Below are positions 1 to 8,249 of a stretch of 16,530 nucleotides of DNA, one piece after another. Numbering within the stretch: position 1 is the stretch's first letter; the number at the start of each line of letters is the position of its first letter. Made by a program: the position numbers and the translations under genes. The DNA is from Patescibacteria group bacterium (lineage in GTDB: Bacteria > Patescibacteriota > Minisyncoccia > Phycocordibacterales > UBA12088): NCBI GenBank assembly GCA_015491145.1, contig WFWM01000002.1:1-16530 (forward strand), in the 5' to 3' direction. A model generated the notes under the pieces. It saw nothing but the letters and a program-made list of their open reading frames with translations. It did not search any database and was not told the origin of the DNA.

Positions 1-853
1 GCCACGCGCTCAGGTAGGAAGTGTCGGAGAGTGGATCGAGCTGCGCGGTCGTGGTGGGTGCCCGGCGGGTAAGAACAGTGAGGGAAGCGAGGCGGTCAAT
101 TGCAAATGTGGCGAGCGTCGTCCTCCCTTCTTCCACAGTGAGCGGCGGCTTGAGTGGCTCGGGGACCGATGGGGAAGGGTCCGTCGTGCCGTCCGTGCTG
201 TACCCCTCACGCGTGACACGGATACGGTAGCCGGCTGCCGCAGGCGCCCCGCCCAAGAGAACCTCCCCCTCAGGGTTGGAGAAGAGCTCGGTTGCCACAG
301 GGGGATCAGTCGTCTCATTCTCAACACGCACGAGGGCTCCCGCAACCGGCTGGACGGCAGCATCCACCACCTTGATGCGGAGCGTTCCCCCTCCCACCGC
401 ACTCTCAATGCCCGGCGGGACAATGAAGGTTGTTTGGGCGTACCGAAACGTTCTCCCCCGGTATTGCCACGATGCCTCCACCTTCACCTGCTTATAGTCG
501 GTTGGAATACCATTGTGGTCCTCCGCTCCAATGCCGTCGGCGGGATCGTCGACATACAGCACGAGTGTGCGAATAGTGTAGCGAGTCCCGTTGCGCTCTA
601 CATACTCCACAGGAGTAATTGGCCCCGGGGGAATGCCTCCCACCGTACCAACCGCCTCGTAGTCCATCCCGCTGATGATTTCGATGCGCTCGTTCACGAG
701 AGCGATCGCTCCAACCCGCATTTTATTGATGGTGACGAGAGCGAGCGAGAGTCGGTACACCCCCACGAGACCGACAAAGAGGAGCGCAATGAGCGCCACG
801 CCAAGGAGCGCATCGAGGAGCGTCATTGCTGAGGAGGTACGGGGAGACTGCAT
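1..853 (-). CDS. Type IV prepilin-like protein with carboxypeptidase-regulatory-like domain (partial, C-terminus off window)
   Basis: Open frame of 284 codons that runs off the left edge. It begins MQSPRTSSA followed by MTLLD and about 20 hydrophobic residues (roughly residues 10-35), the layout of a class III signal sequence. The expected prepilin-peptidase cut is A9|M10, with Asp14 in the place of the usual Glu at +5 and Ala instead of Gly at -1. A globular region follows (about 50-150), then a Gly-rich hinge at 154-156 and a beta-rich domain (about 157-220, with ALVRV, VLLGGAP, YRIRVTREGY) resembling carboxypeptidase-regulatory/CnaB-like folds. The ATG at 853 shares its A with the pilC stop (TGATG), so translation is probably coupled. 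It is likely a minor pilin or pilus-tip protein exposed at the surface. The fold assignments come from motif recognition, not a search; the pilus context supports the pilin call. No stop codon lies inside the window. Confidence 0.8.
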   Translation of the reverse strand, partial: MQSPRTSSAMTLLDALLGVALIALLFVGLVGVYRLSLALVTINKMRVGAIALVNERIEIISGMDYEAVGTVGGIPPGPITPVEYVERNGTRYTIRTLVLYVDDPADGIGAEDHNGIPTDYKQVKVEASWQYRGRTFRYAQTTFIVPPGIESAVGGGTLRIKVVDAAVQPVAGALVRVENETTDPPVATELFSNPEGEVLLGGAPAAAGYRIRVTREGYSTDGTTDPSPSVPEPLKPPLTVEEGRTTLATFAIDRLASLTVLTRRAPTTTAQLDPLSDTSYLSAW

Positions 854-2070
854 CAGATGCCCTGCGTTACGGAGTAAATTGGGGTAATCATTGCAATAGC
901 GAAGAACCCCACCGCAATACCGACTACCACCATCAAGAACGGCTCAATGATGGTGGACATATCCTTCGTTTTCTGATCGACATCGGCTTCGTAGAACTCA
1001 GCAACCTGCTTGAGCATCGACGGGAGCGCTCCCGTCTCCTCTCCAACAGCGACGAGCTCTCCCATCATTGGGGGGTAGAGGTGTTCCCGCTCCGCAAAGA
1101 GCCGCGCAATGGGTTCCCCGCGCTCGAGCCGTTCCCTCGCCTCTTGCAGTACATCTCGATAGAAGGGGTTCTGCACTACCTGGGCGGTAATGGTAAACGC
1201 CTCCGATACCGGAACGCCCGCTTCAAGGAGCGACGCGAGCGTGCGAGCGGTGCGGGCGGTATTCGTCTCTTTCACGAGGCCGCCAATGATAGGAATGTGG
1301 AGGAAGAGCCACGCGAGCGCCCGCTTCCCTCTGGGCCGACGCACTGCCACCCACAACCCGGCCCCGCCAAGGAGAACCGCGAGGGCCACGAGCGGCCCCT
1401 GTGTCCGAAGCAGCTCGCTTACAGCAAGCACCATTCTCGTTGACGCGGGAAGTTCTACCCCGAGCTCTTCAAAGGTCTGCTGGAGCGTGGGGACGATGTA
1501 CACGAGCATAAGAATCCCGATGACTACGAGCGCGGTGAGGATGATGGCGGGGTAGAGCATTGCCCCACGAATCTTCTTCTTAAGGTAGTAGACGCGCTCC
1601 ATCTGCACGCCGGCGGCGTCGAGCGCCTGCGGGAGTTGTCCAGACGCTTCACCGGCACGCACCATTGCCACGACGAGCGGAGAGAGGGTCGCCTCGTAGG
1701 GGGAGAGGGCGCTATGGAACGCAGCCCCCGCACGGACCCGTTCCTGCACGGTGCCAACAAAGCGCTGGAACGCTTTGTTGCGGCTCTGCCGCTGCAGCAC
1801 TGAGAGCGCGCGTGTGAGTGAGAGGCCAGCTCGCAGCATTGCTGCCAAATCCTTCGTGAAGCGAATCTTCTCCACCTCGCGAATCGTTGAGAGGTGGGCA
1901 TCGAGCCAATCCCACAGGCGCCGAAGGGTTCCGCGCTCCTCCTCAAAGGAGATGAGTTCCGCTCCTTCTCCCCGAACTGCCTCATAGAGCGCGAAACGGT
2001 CGGGTCCCTCAAACACGCGTTCCACCACCGTACCGTCGGGTTGCCGCACTCGGTAGCGGAATCGTGCCAT
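853..2070 (-). CDS. pilC: Type IV pilus inner-membrane platform protein PilC / type II secretion F family
   Basis: A 405-residue polytopic membrane protein, the usual PilC/GspF size. It anchors the assembly ATPase and helps move pilins from the membrane into the fibre. Two copies of the T2SSF domain are visible (about 68-192 and 270-395), each with the LxxGxxLxxAL-type pattern (LLRAGLSLTRALSVL; SLLEAGVPVSEAF) and the GExSGxLP / GEETGALP signature. Membrane segments lie at about 171-193, 224-243 and 374-397. I prefer ATG 2070 (MARFRYRV): the pilB stop plus following bases give TAGGGG, an SD-like run 4 bases ahead. A GTG in frame at 2085 would add five residues and overlap pilB by 8 bp. The stop overlaps the next start (TGATG). 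Family identity is secure; the exact role within this reduced pilus system is inferred. Confidence 0.95.
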   Translation of the reverse strand: MARFRYRVRQPDGTVVERVFEGPDRFALYEAVRGEGAELISFEEERGTLRRLWDWLDAHLSTIREVEKIRFTKDLAAMLRAGLSLTRALSVLQRQSRNKAFQRFVGTVQERVRAGAAFHSALSPYEATLSPLVVAMVRAGEASGQLPQALDAAGVQMERVYYLKKKIRGAMLYPAIILTALVVIGILMLVYIVPTLQQTFEELGVELPASTRMVLAVSELLRTQGPLVALAVLLGGAGLWVAVRRPRGKRALAWLFLHIPIIGGLVKETNTARTARTLASLLEAGVPVSEAFTITAQVVQNPFYRDVLQEARERLERGEPIARLFAEREHLYPPMMGELVAVGEETGALPSMLKQVAEFYEADVDQKTKDMSTIIEPFLMVVVGIAVGFFAIAMITPIYSVTQGI

Positions 2071-2077
2071 AGCGCCC

Positions 2078-3829
2078 CTACTCACTAATTACGCGGAGCA
2101 CCTCCTCCACCGTGGTGATGCCTTGCGCCGCTTTGAAGATGCCGTCCTCCAGCATCGTGAGCATTCCCTCCTTCCGCGCCGTCGCCTCGATGGTTGCCGC
2201 ATCCTTCCCCTCCATCACGAGGTTTTGAATCGTCGGAGTGACGGTGAGCACTTCGTGGATGCCGATGCGTCCCTTGTAACCGCCGTTTTCCGCTCCCTCT
2301 CGCGGACGGTAGAACGGAATCTTCCCGAGCGGGACCTTCTTTGGGAGGATCCCCTCCTCCACGAGAGCCTTAACCACGCGGTCCTCATCGATGAGGCGCG
2401 AGAGGTCTTTCACCTGCGCCGCCGTGAGAGTGTAGGGTTCCGCCTCATCCCGAATGAGCCGCCGCACCAACCGTTGGCCTACCACGACCTTCAAGGTGGA
2501 GACGAGGAGGAACGGTTCTACCCCCATATCGATGAGTCGGGCAAACGCCGCCGCCGCAGTGTTGGTGTGGAGGGTGGAGAGCACGAGGTGTCCGGTGAGC
2601 GCAGCGTTCACGGCAAGCGAAGCGGTCTCGTGGTCGCGGATCTCCCCCACCATAATGATGTCGGGGTCCTGCCGCATCAGCGCCCGCAGACCGGTGGCAA
2701 AGGTAAACCCAATCTGGGGATTCACCTGCGTTTGGTTCACGCGCGGCATCTGGTACTCGATGGGGTCTTCAATCGTGGAAATATTGACCTCGGGAGTGTT
2801 GAGTTGGTCGAGGAGCGTGTAGAGGGTCGTGGACTTTCCCGACCCCGTCGGCCCCGTCACGAGGATCATCCCAATCTTTTGCCGCAACGCCTCATGCATT
2901 CGCTCGAGCGACGCGCCATGGAACCCGAGCGTCTCAAGGGTGAACCCGCCGCCTCCTTCCCGAAGGAGACGGAGCACCACCTTCTCCCCAAAGTACACCG
3001 GCAGCACCGATACGCGGAACGAAACCTTCTCCCCCTCTATCTCCATCTTGAATCGGCCATCTTGGGGCAGCCGCTTCTCATCGAGCTTGAGGTTCGCGAG
3101 CACCTTGATACGGGCGACGATTGCCGGCGCCGCTTCCTTCGGAAGCGTCATCACATCGTGGAGAATGCCATCGATCCGATACCGCACGACAACCTCCTGC
3201 TCCTGTGGCTCAATATGGATGTCAGAGGCGCCCTGCAGGAGCGCATGGGTAAGGAGTGCATTCACGATGCGCACGACCGGCAACGCCTGCGCATGCTGGG
3301 CAAGCGCATTCGGATCTCCATTTTCTCCCTGCGAAGGAAGGAGTGAGATCGACCGTGCCTCCGTTGAAATGAGATCGCCGAACTCCGCCTGCAGCGATCG
3401 TTGGTAAGCATGGAGCGCTGCCTTCAGCGAAGCCTCATCGGTAAGGCGCGGGAGTATCTTGAGGCCGGTTTTCTTCTTCACAAACTCAATCGCACGCAGG
3501 TCATCGGTATCGAGCATCGCCACCTCAAGTTCTCCCTTTGGGGTCTTGTGGTAGGCAATGATGTTGTGCTTGCGGGCAATCGGTTCAGGAATGAGGGTGA
3601 GCACCTCAAACGGTATTTTAGTGTCCTTGAGGCTCACGAAGGGAATCCCCAGCACATACGCTTGGGCACGGCGAATCTCATCGGCAGAGAGCACGCCACG
3701 AGCAACGAGCACCTCCTCAAGCTTCGCTCCTGATTTCTTCGCCTCCTCCTCCGCTGCGCGAGCCTCCTTCCGCGACAGGAGCCCTGCATCGATGAGAAAT
3801 TCTTTGAGTCGCTCCTGATTGACGAACAT
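2078..3829 (-). CDS. pilB: Type IV pilus assembly ATPase PilB / GspE family
   Basis: A 583-residue cytoplasmic hexameric ATPase that powers pilus extension. An MshEN-type N-terminal region (about 1-150) precedes the N2 domain (about 180-290, with ASDIHIEP and RYRIDG) and the ATPase core. Walker A is GPTGSGKST (326-334), the Asp box is STIEDPIEY (351-359), Walker B is IIMVGEIRD (391-399) and the His box is TGHLVLSTLHTN (412-423). The region that normally carries the tetracysteine zinc site (about 452-520) is present but has no cysteine: RLIRDEAEPY and FYRPREGAENGGYKG replace the CxxC pairs. Assembly rather than retraction activity is inferred from the MshEN domain and from adjacency to pilC. 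A TATACT box ends 6 bases before the ATG, suggesting a separate, nearly leaderless transcript even though the virD4-like gene ends only 43 bp upstream. Confidence 0.96.
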   Translation of the reverse strand: MFVNQERLKEFLIDAGLLSRKEARAAEEEAKKSGAKLEEVLVARGVLSADEIRRAQAYVLGIPFVSLKDTKIPFEVLTLIPEPIARKHNIIAYHKTPKGELEVAMLDTDDLRAIEFVKKKTGLKILPRLTDEASLKAALHAYQRSLQAEFGDLISTEARSISLLPSQGENGDPNALAQHAQALPVVRIVNALLTHALLQGASDIHIEPQEQEVVVRYRIDGILHDVMTLPKEAAPAIVARIKVLANLKLDEKRLPQDGRFKMEIEGEKVSFRVSVLPVYFGEKVVLRLLREGGGGFTLETLGFHGASLERMHEALRQKIGMILVTGPTGSGKSTTLYTLLDQLNTPEVNISTIEDPIEYQMPRVNQTQVNPQIGFTFATGLRALMRQDPDIIMVGEIRDHETASLAVNAALTGHLVLSTLHTNTAAAAFARLIDMGVEPFLLVSTLKVVVGQRLVRRLIRDEAEPYTLTAAQVKDLSRLIDEDRVVKALVEEGILPKKVPLGKIPFYRPREGAENGGYKGRIGIHEVLTVTPTIQNLVMEGKDAATIEATARKEGMLTMLEDGIFKAAQGITTVEEVLRVISE

Positions 3830-3835
3830 ACCGGC

Positions 3836-3841
3836 AGTATA
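3836..3841 (-). promoter_or_regulatory. Probable -10 element for pilB
   Basis: On the minus strand TATACT is followed by six bases and then the pilB ATG at 3829. Transcription normally begins about 6-8 bases after the -10, which puts +1 on or beside the start codon. There is no good -35; TTTGCG (3857-3862) lies at a 15-bp spacing. GGAGGAGGGAG at 3846-3856 is upstream of the -10, too far from the ATG to serve as its SD. Confidence 0.45.
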
Positions 3842-3872
3842 GCAAGCTCCCTCCTCCGCAAACCACGATTGC

Positions 3873-6680
3873 CTACTGCCACGAGAGGGCTGGTGGGAGG
3901 TGGGAGGTGGCTGTCTCGGATCCGGAGAGGAGCTCGAGGCCGTAGCGCATACGTATCTCCTCCTCCACCTCCTGCCGCGGTCTGCCGTAGCGCTTTGCGG
4001 ATCGCTCCTTCAGCGCCTCCACAATTGCTGGATTCCCCTCCGTTGGAGGGAGCGTTCGGATCCGGAACGGCTTGAGCGGGATGCCCTGCGCGAGCAATCG
4101 GACATGGGCGTTGTAGTTGTCAATGTTGGCGAGGTCGTGGGCAGAGAACTGCGGCGCAAAAAGTGGCTCGAGCTCCTGCGCATCGTGGGTGCCGACCCGG
4201 AACGCCACCATCGACCCCACATTGCCGAACACTGCATTCTGTATCGGTTCCTCAAGCTGCTTGAGGAACTGGTGGGCAAGAATGAGCGCGAGTTTGTACT
4301 TCCGCGCCTCTGAGAGTATCACGCTGATGGAATCCGTCGTCACATTCTGGAACTCATCGAGGTAGAGGTAGAACGGCGGGTAGTCCCCCTTGCCACTCCT
4401 TGCGAGCGCTGCCATCAGGAACTTCCCGACGAGCACAAGGCCGATGAGGTGGGCATTGATATCACCCAACCGCCCCTTCGAAAGGTTGACGAGGAGGATC
4501 TTCCTCGTATCCATAATCTCCCGAATATTGAGCGTGGATCGCTCCTGCGCAATGATGGGGCGCATAATGTCGTTCGTCGTGAAGATGTCGATTTTGTTCG
4601 TGATGTAGGGTGCGTAGTTCTGCAGCCCCATCTCTCCCGTTGCCTTGAGCGCAATATCCCGCCAGAACTGCACGACAGTGGGGTTCTTGCAGCGCCGCAG
4701 CTTCATCTCCCGAAACACCTCATCAGCAAACACGCGGGCAATATCGAGGAGCGTCATCCCGGTTTCCGGATCCTCCATTACGAGGAGTGCGGCGTTTCTG
4801 AAGTACTGCTCAAAGGCGGGCCCCATGCTCTCCGGCACATGGGCGTACAGCTTCTTGAAGATAGCGATGAGCTCATTGACGACAAAGGTCTTCTCTTCCG
4901 GTCGCGAAGGATCATATTCAAGCATATTGAGGCCGAAGGGGTACGCCGTGTTTGCTGGATCGAAGTAGATGACATCGTCGTGCCGCTCCGGTGGCACCTG
5001 CGAGAGCACCTCATCCACATCCGCCCCGTGAGGATCAATGAAGCATACCCCCTCCCCGTTGCGTATGTCTTGCACTATGAGCTGCTTCAGCAGCGTCGTC
5101 TTCCCGGTGCCGGTTTGTCCAATCACGTAGAGGTGCCGAAGACGATCCTGTGGCAGCATCACGACTGGCGTCCGTACCCCTTGGTAGACGTGCTCCCCGA
5201 GCACGACTCCCCCCTCGGTCGGAACGCCCTGCGGGAGCGGTGATTCGCGGGAACGACTCTGCCGCATCGCCTCAGGCACCGCCGTTGCATCAAACGGAAT
5301 GTGCATCACCGATGCAAGCTCTTCCAGCGAGAGAATCGTCTCGCGAGCAGGCGCGCGAGAACGGAGCACGAACGATCGCACCATCTGCGCCAACCGACGG
5401 CGTGCTACTGCTTCAAACACGAAACGGTTGCCGAGCGGATTCGTGAACTGGCTGAAGGCGGCAATGATGTCGTGTGCCGCGGTCTTCGCCACCGCACCTT
5501 GCTCTGCAGAGGCAACGAGTCGGATCCCCACCGAGACGAGGGGGGTCTTCATTTTCTTCTGCAGGAGCTCCCGCACCGCCGGGTTCCGTTCAGTGTGCTT
5601 CTTCTCCTCCTTCTCCTCTTCCTTCTGCGAGAAGGCGAGCTCCTTGAACGCCCTCCCCACCTCAACGAGCACGCTCGCCACCGTCCCCCTCGTCGCCTCC
5701 CGGAACGCAGCGTGGAGCGAAAGCCCCTCATCGAGTTTCGCCAGCGTCGTTTCGATGCGGGCGAGAGCATCCTCCGCCGGCGCAATTGTGAACTGCAATG
5801 CCGCACCCACCCCCTGCTGTTCGAGACGAGTGAAGGCCTCCAAGATAACGCGAAGCGGATCTCCCTTAATATCCTCAAAGGTTGCAATAGGGAGCACCCA
5901 CGGCTCTTTCAGCGAACCTTCATAGGCAACTACCTCCCCCGATTCTGCAAAGGGGTTGTAGTCTCCCGGCACCTCCTCAAAGACCACATTGGGAAAGAGC
6001 GAGGTAAGCATTTTCTCAAACGCACTCTTGTGCTGCGTGGGGACGGCGACGTAGAAGCCGATGGTGCCGGCATCCTCCGGCACCGCAATTTCAAGGACAC
6101 TGTGGCCACTCCGTTCTCTCTCATCGTAGAAAGAGAGGAGGCCGGCGTAGAGCTGGACCATCTTCGTGAGCACCACATCGGCGGCCTGCTCATCCTCCGG
6201 GAGCGCCCGCGCTACCCGCACCTCGTAGAGCGTCATCCGCAGCGTCCGCTGCAACGGGTCCCGCTCCCACAGCCCGTGGGCTGGATAGCCCGCCTTGAGG
6301 TAGGCGACGAGAAACCGGTGGGCATCATCGAGGATGTGGGGGCCAGAACGCTCCGCCACGGTGAGCATATTCTTGATGCCCTTCGTGAGCATAATGTCAG
6401 CGAGAGAAGCGATGATTTCGTCGTGGCGTTCCGGTGGGATGGCGAGGACAATCGCCCGATGGTGCTCCACTTCAGCTTCTGAGAGAGCCGGCTGCGTTGC
6501 AGGGGTTTGGTGGTAGGGTGTCTTTTGATATTGCTCAATCGTTGCCCGCTCCGCACGTTCCTGTTCCTCCGGCGAAGCTCCTTCGAGAACGCGTAACCGT
6601 TTCTGGAGTTCTGAGCGGAGGTACGCTGCTTCCTCTCGTGCTGCATGTGCATCACTGTGTGCTTCAAGAGGATGCGCCAT
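3873..6680 (-). CDS. VirD4/TraG-like type IV secretion (conjugation) ATPase, soluble form
   Basis: A 935-residue P-loop ATPase of the HerA/VirD4/VirB4 superfamily, which moves DNA or protein substrates in conjugation-type systems. The ATPase core fills the C-terminal half: Walker A GQTGTGKTT (about 521-529), FIDPHG (547-552), Walker B FYLYLDEFQN (about 770-779) and the downstream ILAHQFLKQL segment (800-809) typical of the family. The N-terminal 500 residues contain an alpha/beta region (about 195-340) of the kind found ahead of the motor in conjugation ATPases and a charged linker (about 350-370, rich in K and E). I see no transmembrane helix, unlike classical VirD4, so it would need a membrane partner. 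ATG 6680 is chosen; a GTG at 6683 would add one residue. A TATACT box 8 bases upstream suggests a nearly leaderless mRNA. Lying just ahead of pilB, it may link the pilus to DNA transfer or uptake, which is inference. Substrate unknown. Confidence 0.85.
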   Translation of the reverse strand: MAHPLEAHSDAHAAREEAAYLRSELQKRLRVLEGASPEEQERAERATIEQYQKTPYHQTPATQPALSEAEVEHHRAIVLAIPPERHDEIIASLADIMLTKGIKNMLTVAERSGPHILDDAHRFLVAYLKAGYPAHGLWERDPLQRTLRMTLYEVRVARALPEDEQAADVVLTKMVQLYAGLLSFYDERERSGHSVLEIAVPEDAGTIGFYVAVPTQHKSAFEKMLTSLFPNVVFEEVPGDYNPFAESGEVVAYEGSLKEPWVLPIATFEDIKGDPLRVILEAFTRLEQQGVGAALQFTIAPAEDALARIETTLAKLDEGLSLHAAFREATRGTVASVLVEVGRAFKELAFSQKEEEKEEKKHTERNPAVRELLQKKMKTPLVSVGIRLVASAEQGAVAKTAAHDIIAAFSQFTNPLGNRFVFEAVARRRLAQMVRSFVLRSRAPARETILSLEELASVMHIPFDATAVPEAMRQSRSRESPLPQGVPTEGGVVLGEHVYQGVRTPVVMLPQDRLRHLYVIGQTGTGKTTLLKQLIVQDIRNGEGVCFIDPHGADVDEVLSQVPPERHDDVIYFDPANTAYPFGLNMLEYDPSRPEEKTFVVNELIAIFKKLYAHVPESMGPAFEQYFRNAALLVMEDPETGMTLLDIARVFADEVFREMKLRRCKNPTVVQFWRDIALKATGEMGLQNYAPYITNKIDIFTTNDIMRPIIAQERSTLNIREIMDTRKILLVNLSKGRLGDINAHLIGLVLVGKFLMAALARSGKGDYPPFYLYLDEFQNVTTDSISVILSEARKYKLALILAHQFLKQLEEPIQNAVFGNVGSMVAFRVGTHDAQELEPLFAPQFSAHDLANIDNYNAHVRLLAQGIPLKPFRIRTLPPTEGNPAIVEALKERSAKRYGRPRQEVEEEIRMRYGLELLSGSETATSHLPPALSWQ

Positions 6681-6688
6681 CACGCTCT

Positions 6689-6694
6689 AGTATA
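6689..6694 (-). promoter_or_regulatory. Probable -10 element for the virD4-like gene
   Basis: TATACT on the minus strand ends 8 bases before ATG 6680 and 5 bases before the alternative GTG 6683. The best -35 candidate, TTGATG (6715-6720), has a long 20-bp spacing. No Shine-Dalgarno sequence precedes either start. Confidence 0.4.
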
Positions 6695-6849
6695 GGCTAC
6701 CTGCCGCACTTGCACATCAACAGGAGTTCCTGTACCTTAGTGAGAAGGGTTTTGCCGACAACGCACAATAAGCCGCTCCGCACGAGGCAAGGAGCGCACA
6801 TAGCTTGTCGCAACCCATACCCATTACCCATACACCAACCACCATCAGT

Positions 6850-6877
6850 CCCCACGCCCGTGGCGCAGCGGGTGGGG
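6850..6877 (+). other. GC-rich hairpin upstream of nusA
   Basis: CCCCA (6850-6854) pairs with TGGGG (6873-6877) and CCCG (6857-6860) with CGGG (6869-6872), separated by a 2-base bulge and an 8-base loop. There is no T tract after it, so it is not a standard intrinsic terminator. It could be a leader structure or a protein site; nusA genes are often autoregulated, but nothing here proves that. Confidence 0.35.
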
Positions 6878-6896
6878 CACATAACGAAAAAGGCCT

Positions 6897-8192
6897 ATGC
6901 CATTGTTTGATATGAAGGTGCTCAATGCGGTCGTTGACCAGCTCGAGCAGGAGCGGGGCATACCCCGCGATCGAACCCTGCAGGCAATTGAGGCGGCGCT
7001 CGCTACCGCCTACAAGAAGGAGTATGGGACGCGCGGGCAAGTGATTCGCGCCTTCTTCAATCCGGAAACCGGCGATGTTGACTTCGCGCAAGTGAAGAGA
7101 GTGGTCGCGCGAGAGGAGGTGCGAATGCCGGGCGAAGAGGAGCGTGAGGAGAAGCGCGAAGCGCCCCGCTTCATCCCAGAACAGCACATCCTCGTTGAGG
7201 ACGCGCGACACATCAAGCGTGACGCGCAACCGGGCGATGAGATACTCTTCCCACTGGAGGCGAAAGAATCGTTCGGCCGCATCGCAGCGCAGACTGCCAA
7301 ACAGGTCATTATTCAGAAGATACGGGAGGCCGAACGAGAGGCGGTGTACGCTGAATTTGCCTCGAAAGAAGGAGAAATCGTCGTTGGGACGGTGCAGCGG
7401 ATAGAACGGGGCAACGTGTTCGTCGAACTCGAGAAGGCAACGGGTGTGATGCCGCGGGAAGAACAGATTCCCGGAGAACGGTTCCGCCCGGGAGAGCGTA
7501 TTCGCGCCCTCCTTATGAAGGTGGATGAGAGTCCCCGCGGCGTGTACCTCCGCCTTTCCCGAGCCCACCCGCGGTTCCTCGCAAAACTCTTTGAGCAGGA
7601 GGTGCCGGAGCTGCGCAACGGATCGGTGGCAATCCGTGCGATTGCGCGCGAACCCGGAAGTCGATCTAAGGTAGCGGTGGTTTCCTTCGATGAGCATGTG
7701 GACCCAATTGGATCGCTCGTGGGGAGCCGGGGTGTCCGGGTCTCTGTCGTGATTAGCGAGCTCGGTGGCGAGAAAATAGACGTCGTCGAGTGGAGCGACG
7801 ATCCCGCCTACTTCATCGAAGAGGCGCTGCAACCTGCTCGGGTTCTCGATGTCGCGCTCGATGAGGAGAACCGCATTGCACGCGTGACGGTGAGCGAAGA
7901 CCAGCTCTCCCTCGCCATTGGTCGGGGTGGGCAAAACGTGCGCCTCGCCGCAAAGCTCACCGGCTGGAAGATCGACATCAAGCCCGCAGAAGGGGCACAG
8001 GTGAGCGAGGTGCTCTCGCCTGAGCTCTCCGAACTCGTGGAAGCGCTCTCCCCCACGAGTGAAGCGGCGCAGATCTCTTCCGAGGAGTCTTCAAACAATG
8101 AAGCGACCCAAACGCAATCCCAACCGGCAGCCGCATCAGAAGCGTCACAACCAACAGAGGGAGCAACAGTACCTGAACCGGAAAAAGCGTAA
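6897..8192 (+). CDS. nusA: Transcription termination/antitermination protein NusA
   Basis: A 431-residue NusA that binds RNA polymerase and nascent RNA and modulates pausing, termination and antitermination. Domains in order: an N-terminal polymerase-binding domain (about 1-150, MKVLNAVVDQLEQERGI and FGRIAAQTAKQVIIQKIREAER), an S1 domain (about 155-225, GTVQRIERGNVFVEL), KH1 (about 235-305, IGSLVGSRGVRVSVV) and KH2 (about 310-365, LAIGRGGQNVRLAAKLTGWKIDI). The KH GxxG loops GSRG and GRGG are intact. No acidic repeat domains of the E. coli type follow; instead there is a low-complexity tail rich in S, E, Q, T and A (about 366-431). The ATG at 6897 is used; an internal ATG at 6912 (MKVLN) would also give a plausible N-terminus. 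Neither start has an SD. The gene diverges from the pilus cluster, and ppa follows after a gap containing its own promoter. Confidence 0.97.
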   Translation: MPLFDMKVLNAVVDQLEQERGIPRDRTLQAIEAALATAYKKEYGTRGQVIRAFFNPETGDVDFAQVKRVVAREEVRMPGEEEREEKREAPRFIPEQHILVEDARHIKRDAQPGDEILFPLEAKESFGRIAAQTAKQVIIQKIREAEREAVYAEFASKEGEIVVGTVQRIERGNVFVELEKATGVMPREEQIPGERFRPGERIRALLMKVDESPRGVYLRLSRAHPRFLAKLFEQEVPELRNGSVAIRAIAREPGSRSKVAVVSFDEHVDPIGSLVGSRGVRVSVVISELGGEKIDVVEWSDDPAYFIEEALQPARVLDVALDEENRIARVTVSEDQLSLAIGRGGQNVRLAAKLTGWKIDIKPAEGAQVSEVLSPELSELVEALSPTSEAAQISSEESSNNEATQTQSQPAAASEASQPTEGATVPEPEKA

Positions 8193-8220
8193 GCAGACAA
8201 TGGAAGAGTAATCGCTTGGC

Positions 8221-8249
8221 TTGCACAGCGGCTTGCAGCGTCGTATGCT
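8221..8249 (+). promoter_or_regulatory. Sigma-70-type promoter upstream of ppa
   Basis: TTGCAC (8221-8226), a 17-bp spacer and TATGCT (8244-8249). Predicted +1 is near 8256, giving a leader of about 65 bases before the ppa ATG. GGCTTGCA occurs twice here at a 12-bp interval (8218 and 8230), overlapping the -35 and spacer. Confidence 0.6.

Larger units (their letters stand above)
6681..6896. promoter_or_regulatory. Divergent control region between the virD4-like gene and nusA
   Basis: About 216 bp with no convincing gene. It holds the minus-strand -10 at 6689-6694, a 14-bp inverted repeat ACAGGA-GT-TCCTGT (6720-6733) that could be an operator, and a GC-rich hairpin next to nusA (listed separately). 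CATAAC at 6880-6885 sits 11 bases before the nusA ATG and may be its -10; no clear -35 is seen. Confidence 0.4.

Noticed and set aside
10..423. 137-codon minus-strand frame at the left edge
   Set aside because: It is out of frame with the prepilin-like protein on the same strand, which is continuous from 853 to the window edge and starts by overlapping the pilC stop.
2123..3346. 407-codon plus-strand frame inside pilB
   Set aside because: Antisense shadow of a gene with every expected ATPase motif.
5301..6482. 393-codon plus-strand frame inside the virD4-like gene
   Set aside because: Antisense shadow; unnatural His/Arg/Leu-rich composition and no family features, while the opposite strand has clear protein-like sequence.
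6717..7934. 405-codon open frame on the minus strand across nusA
   Set aside because: It is antisense to a complete nusA with all domains, contains no recognisable motif, and is the kind of shadow frame expected in GC-rich coding DNA.
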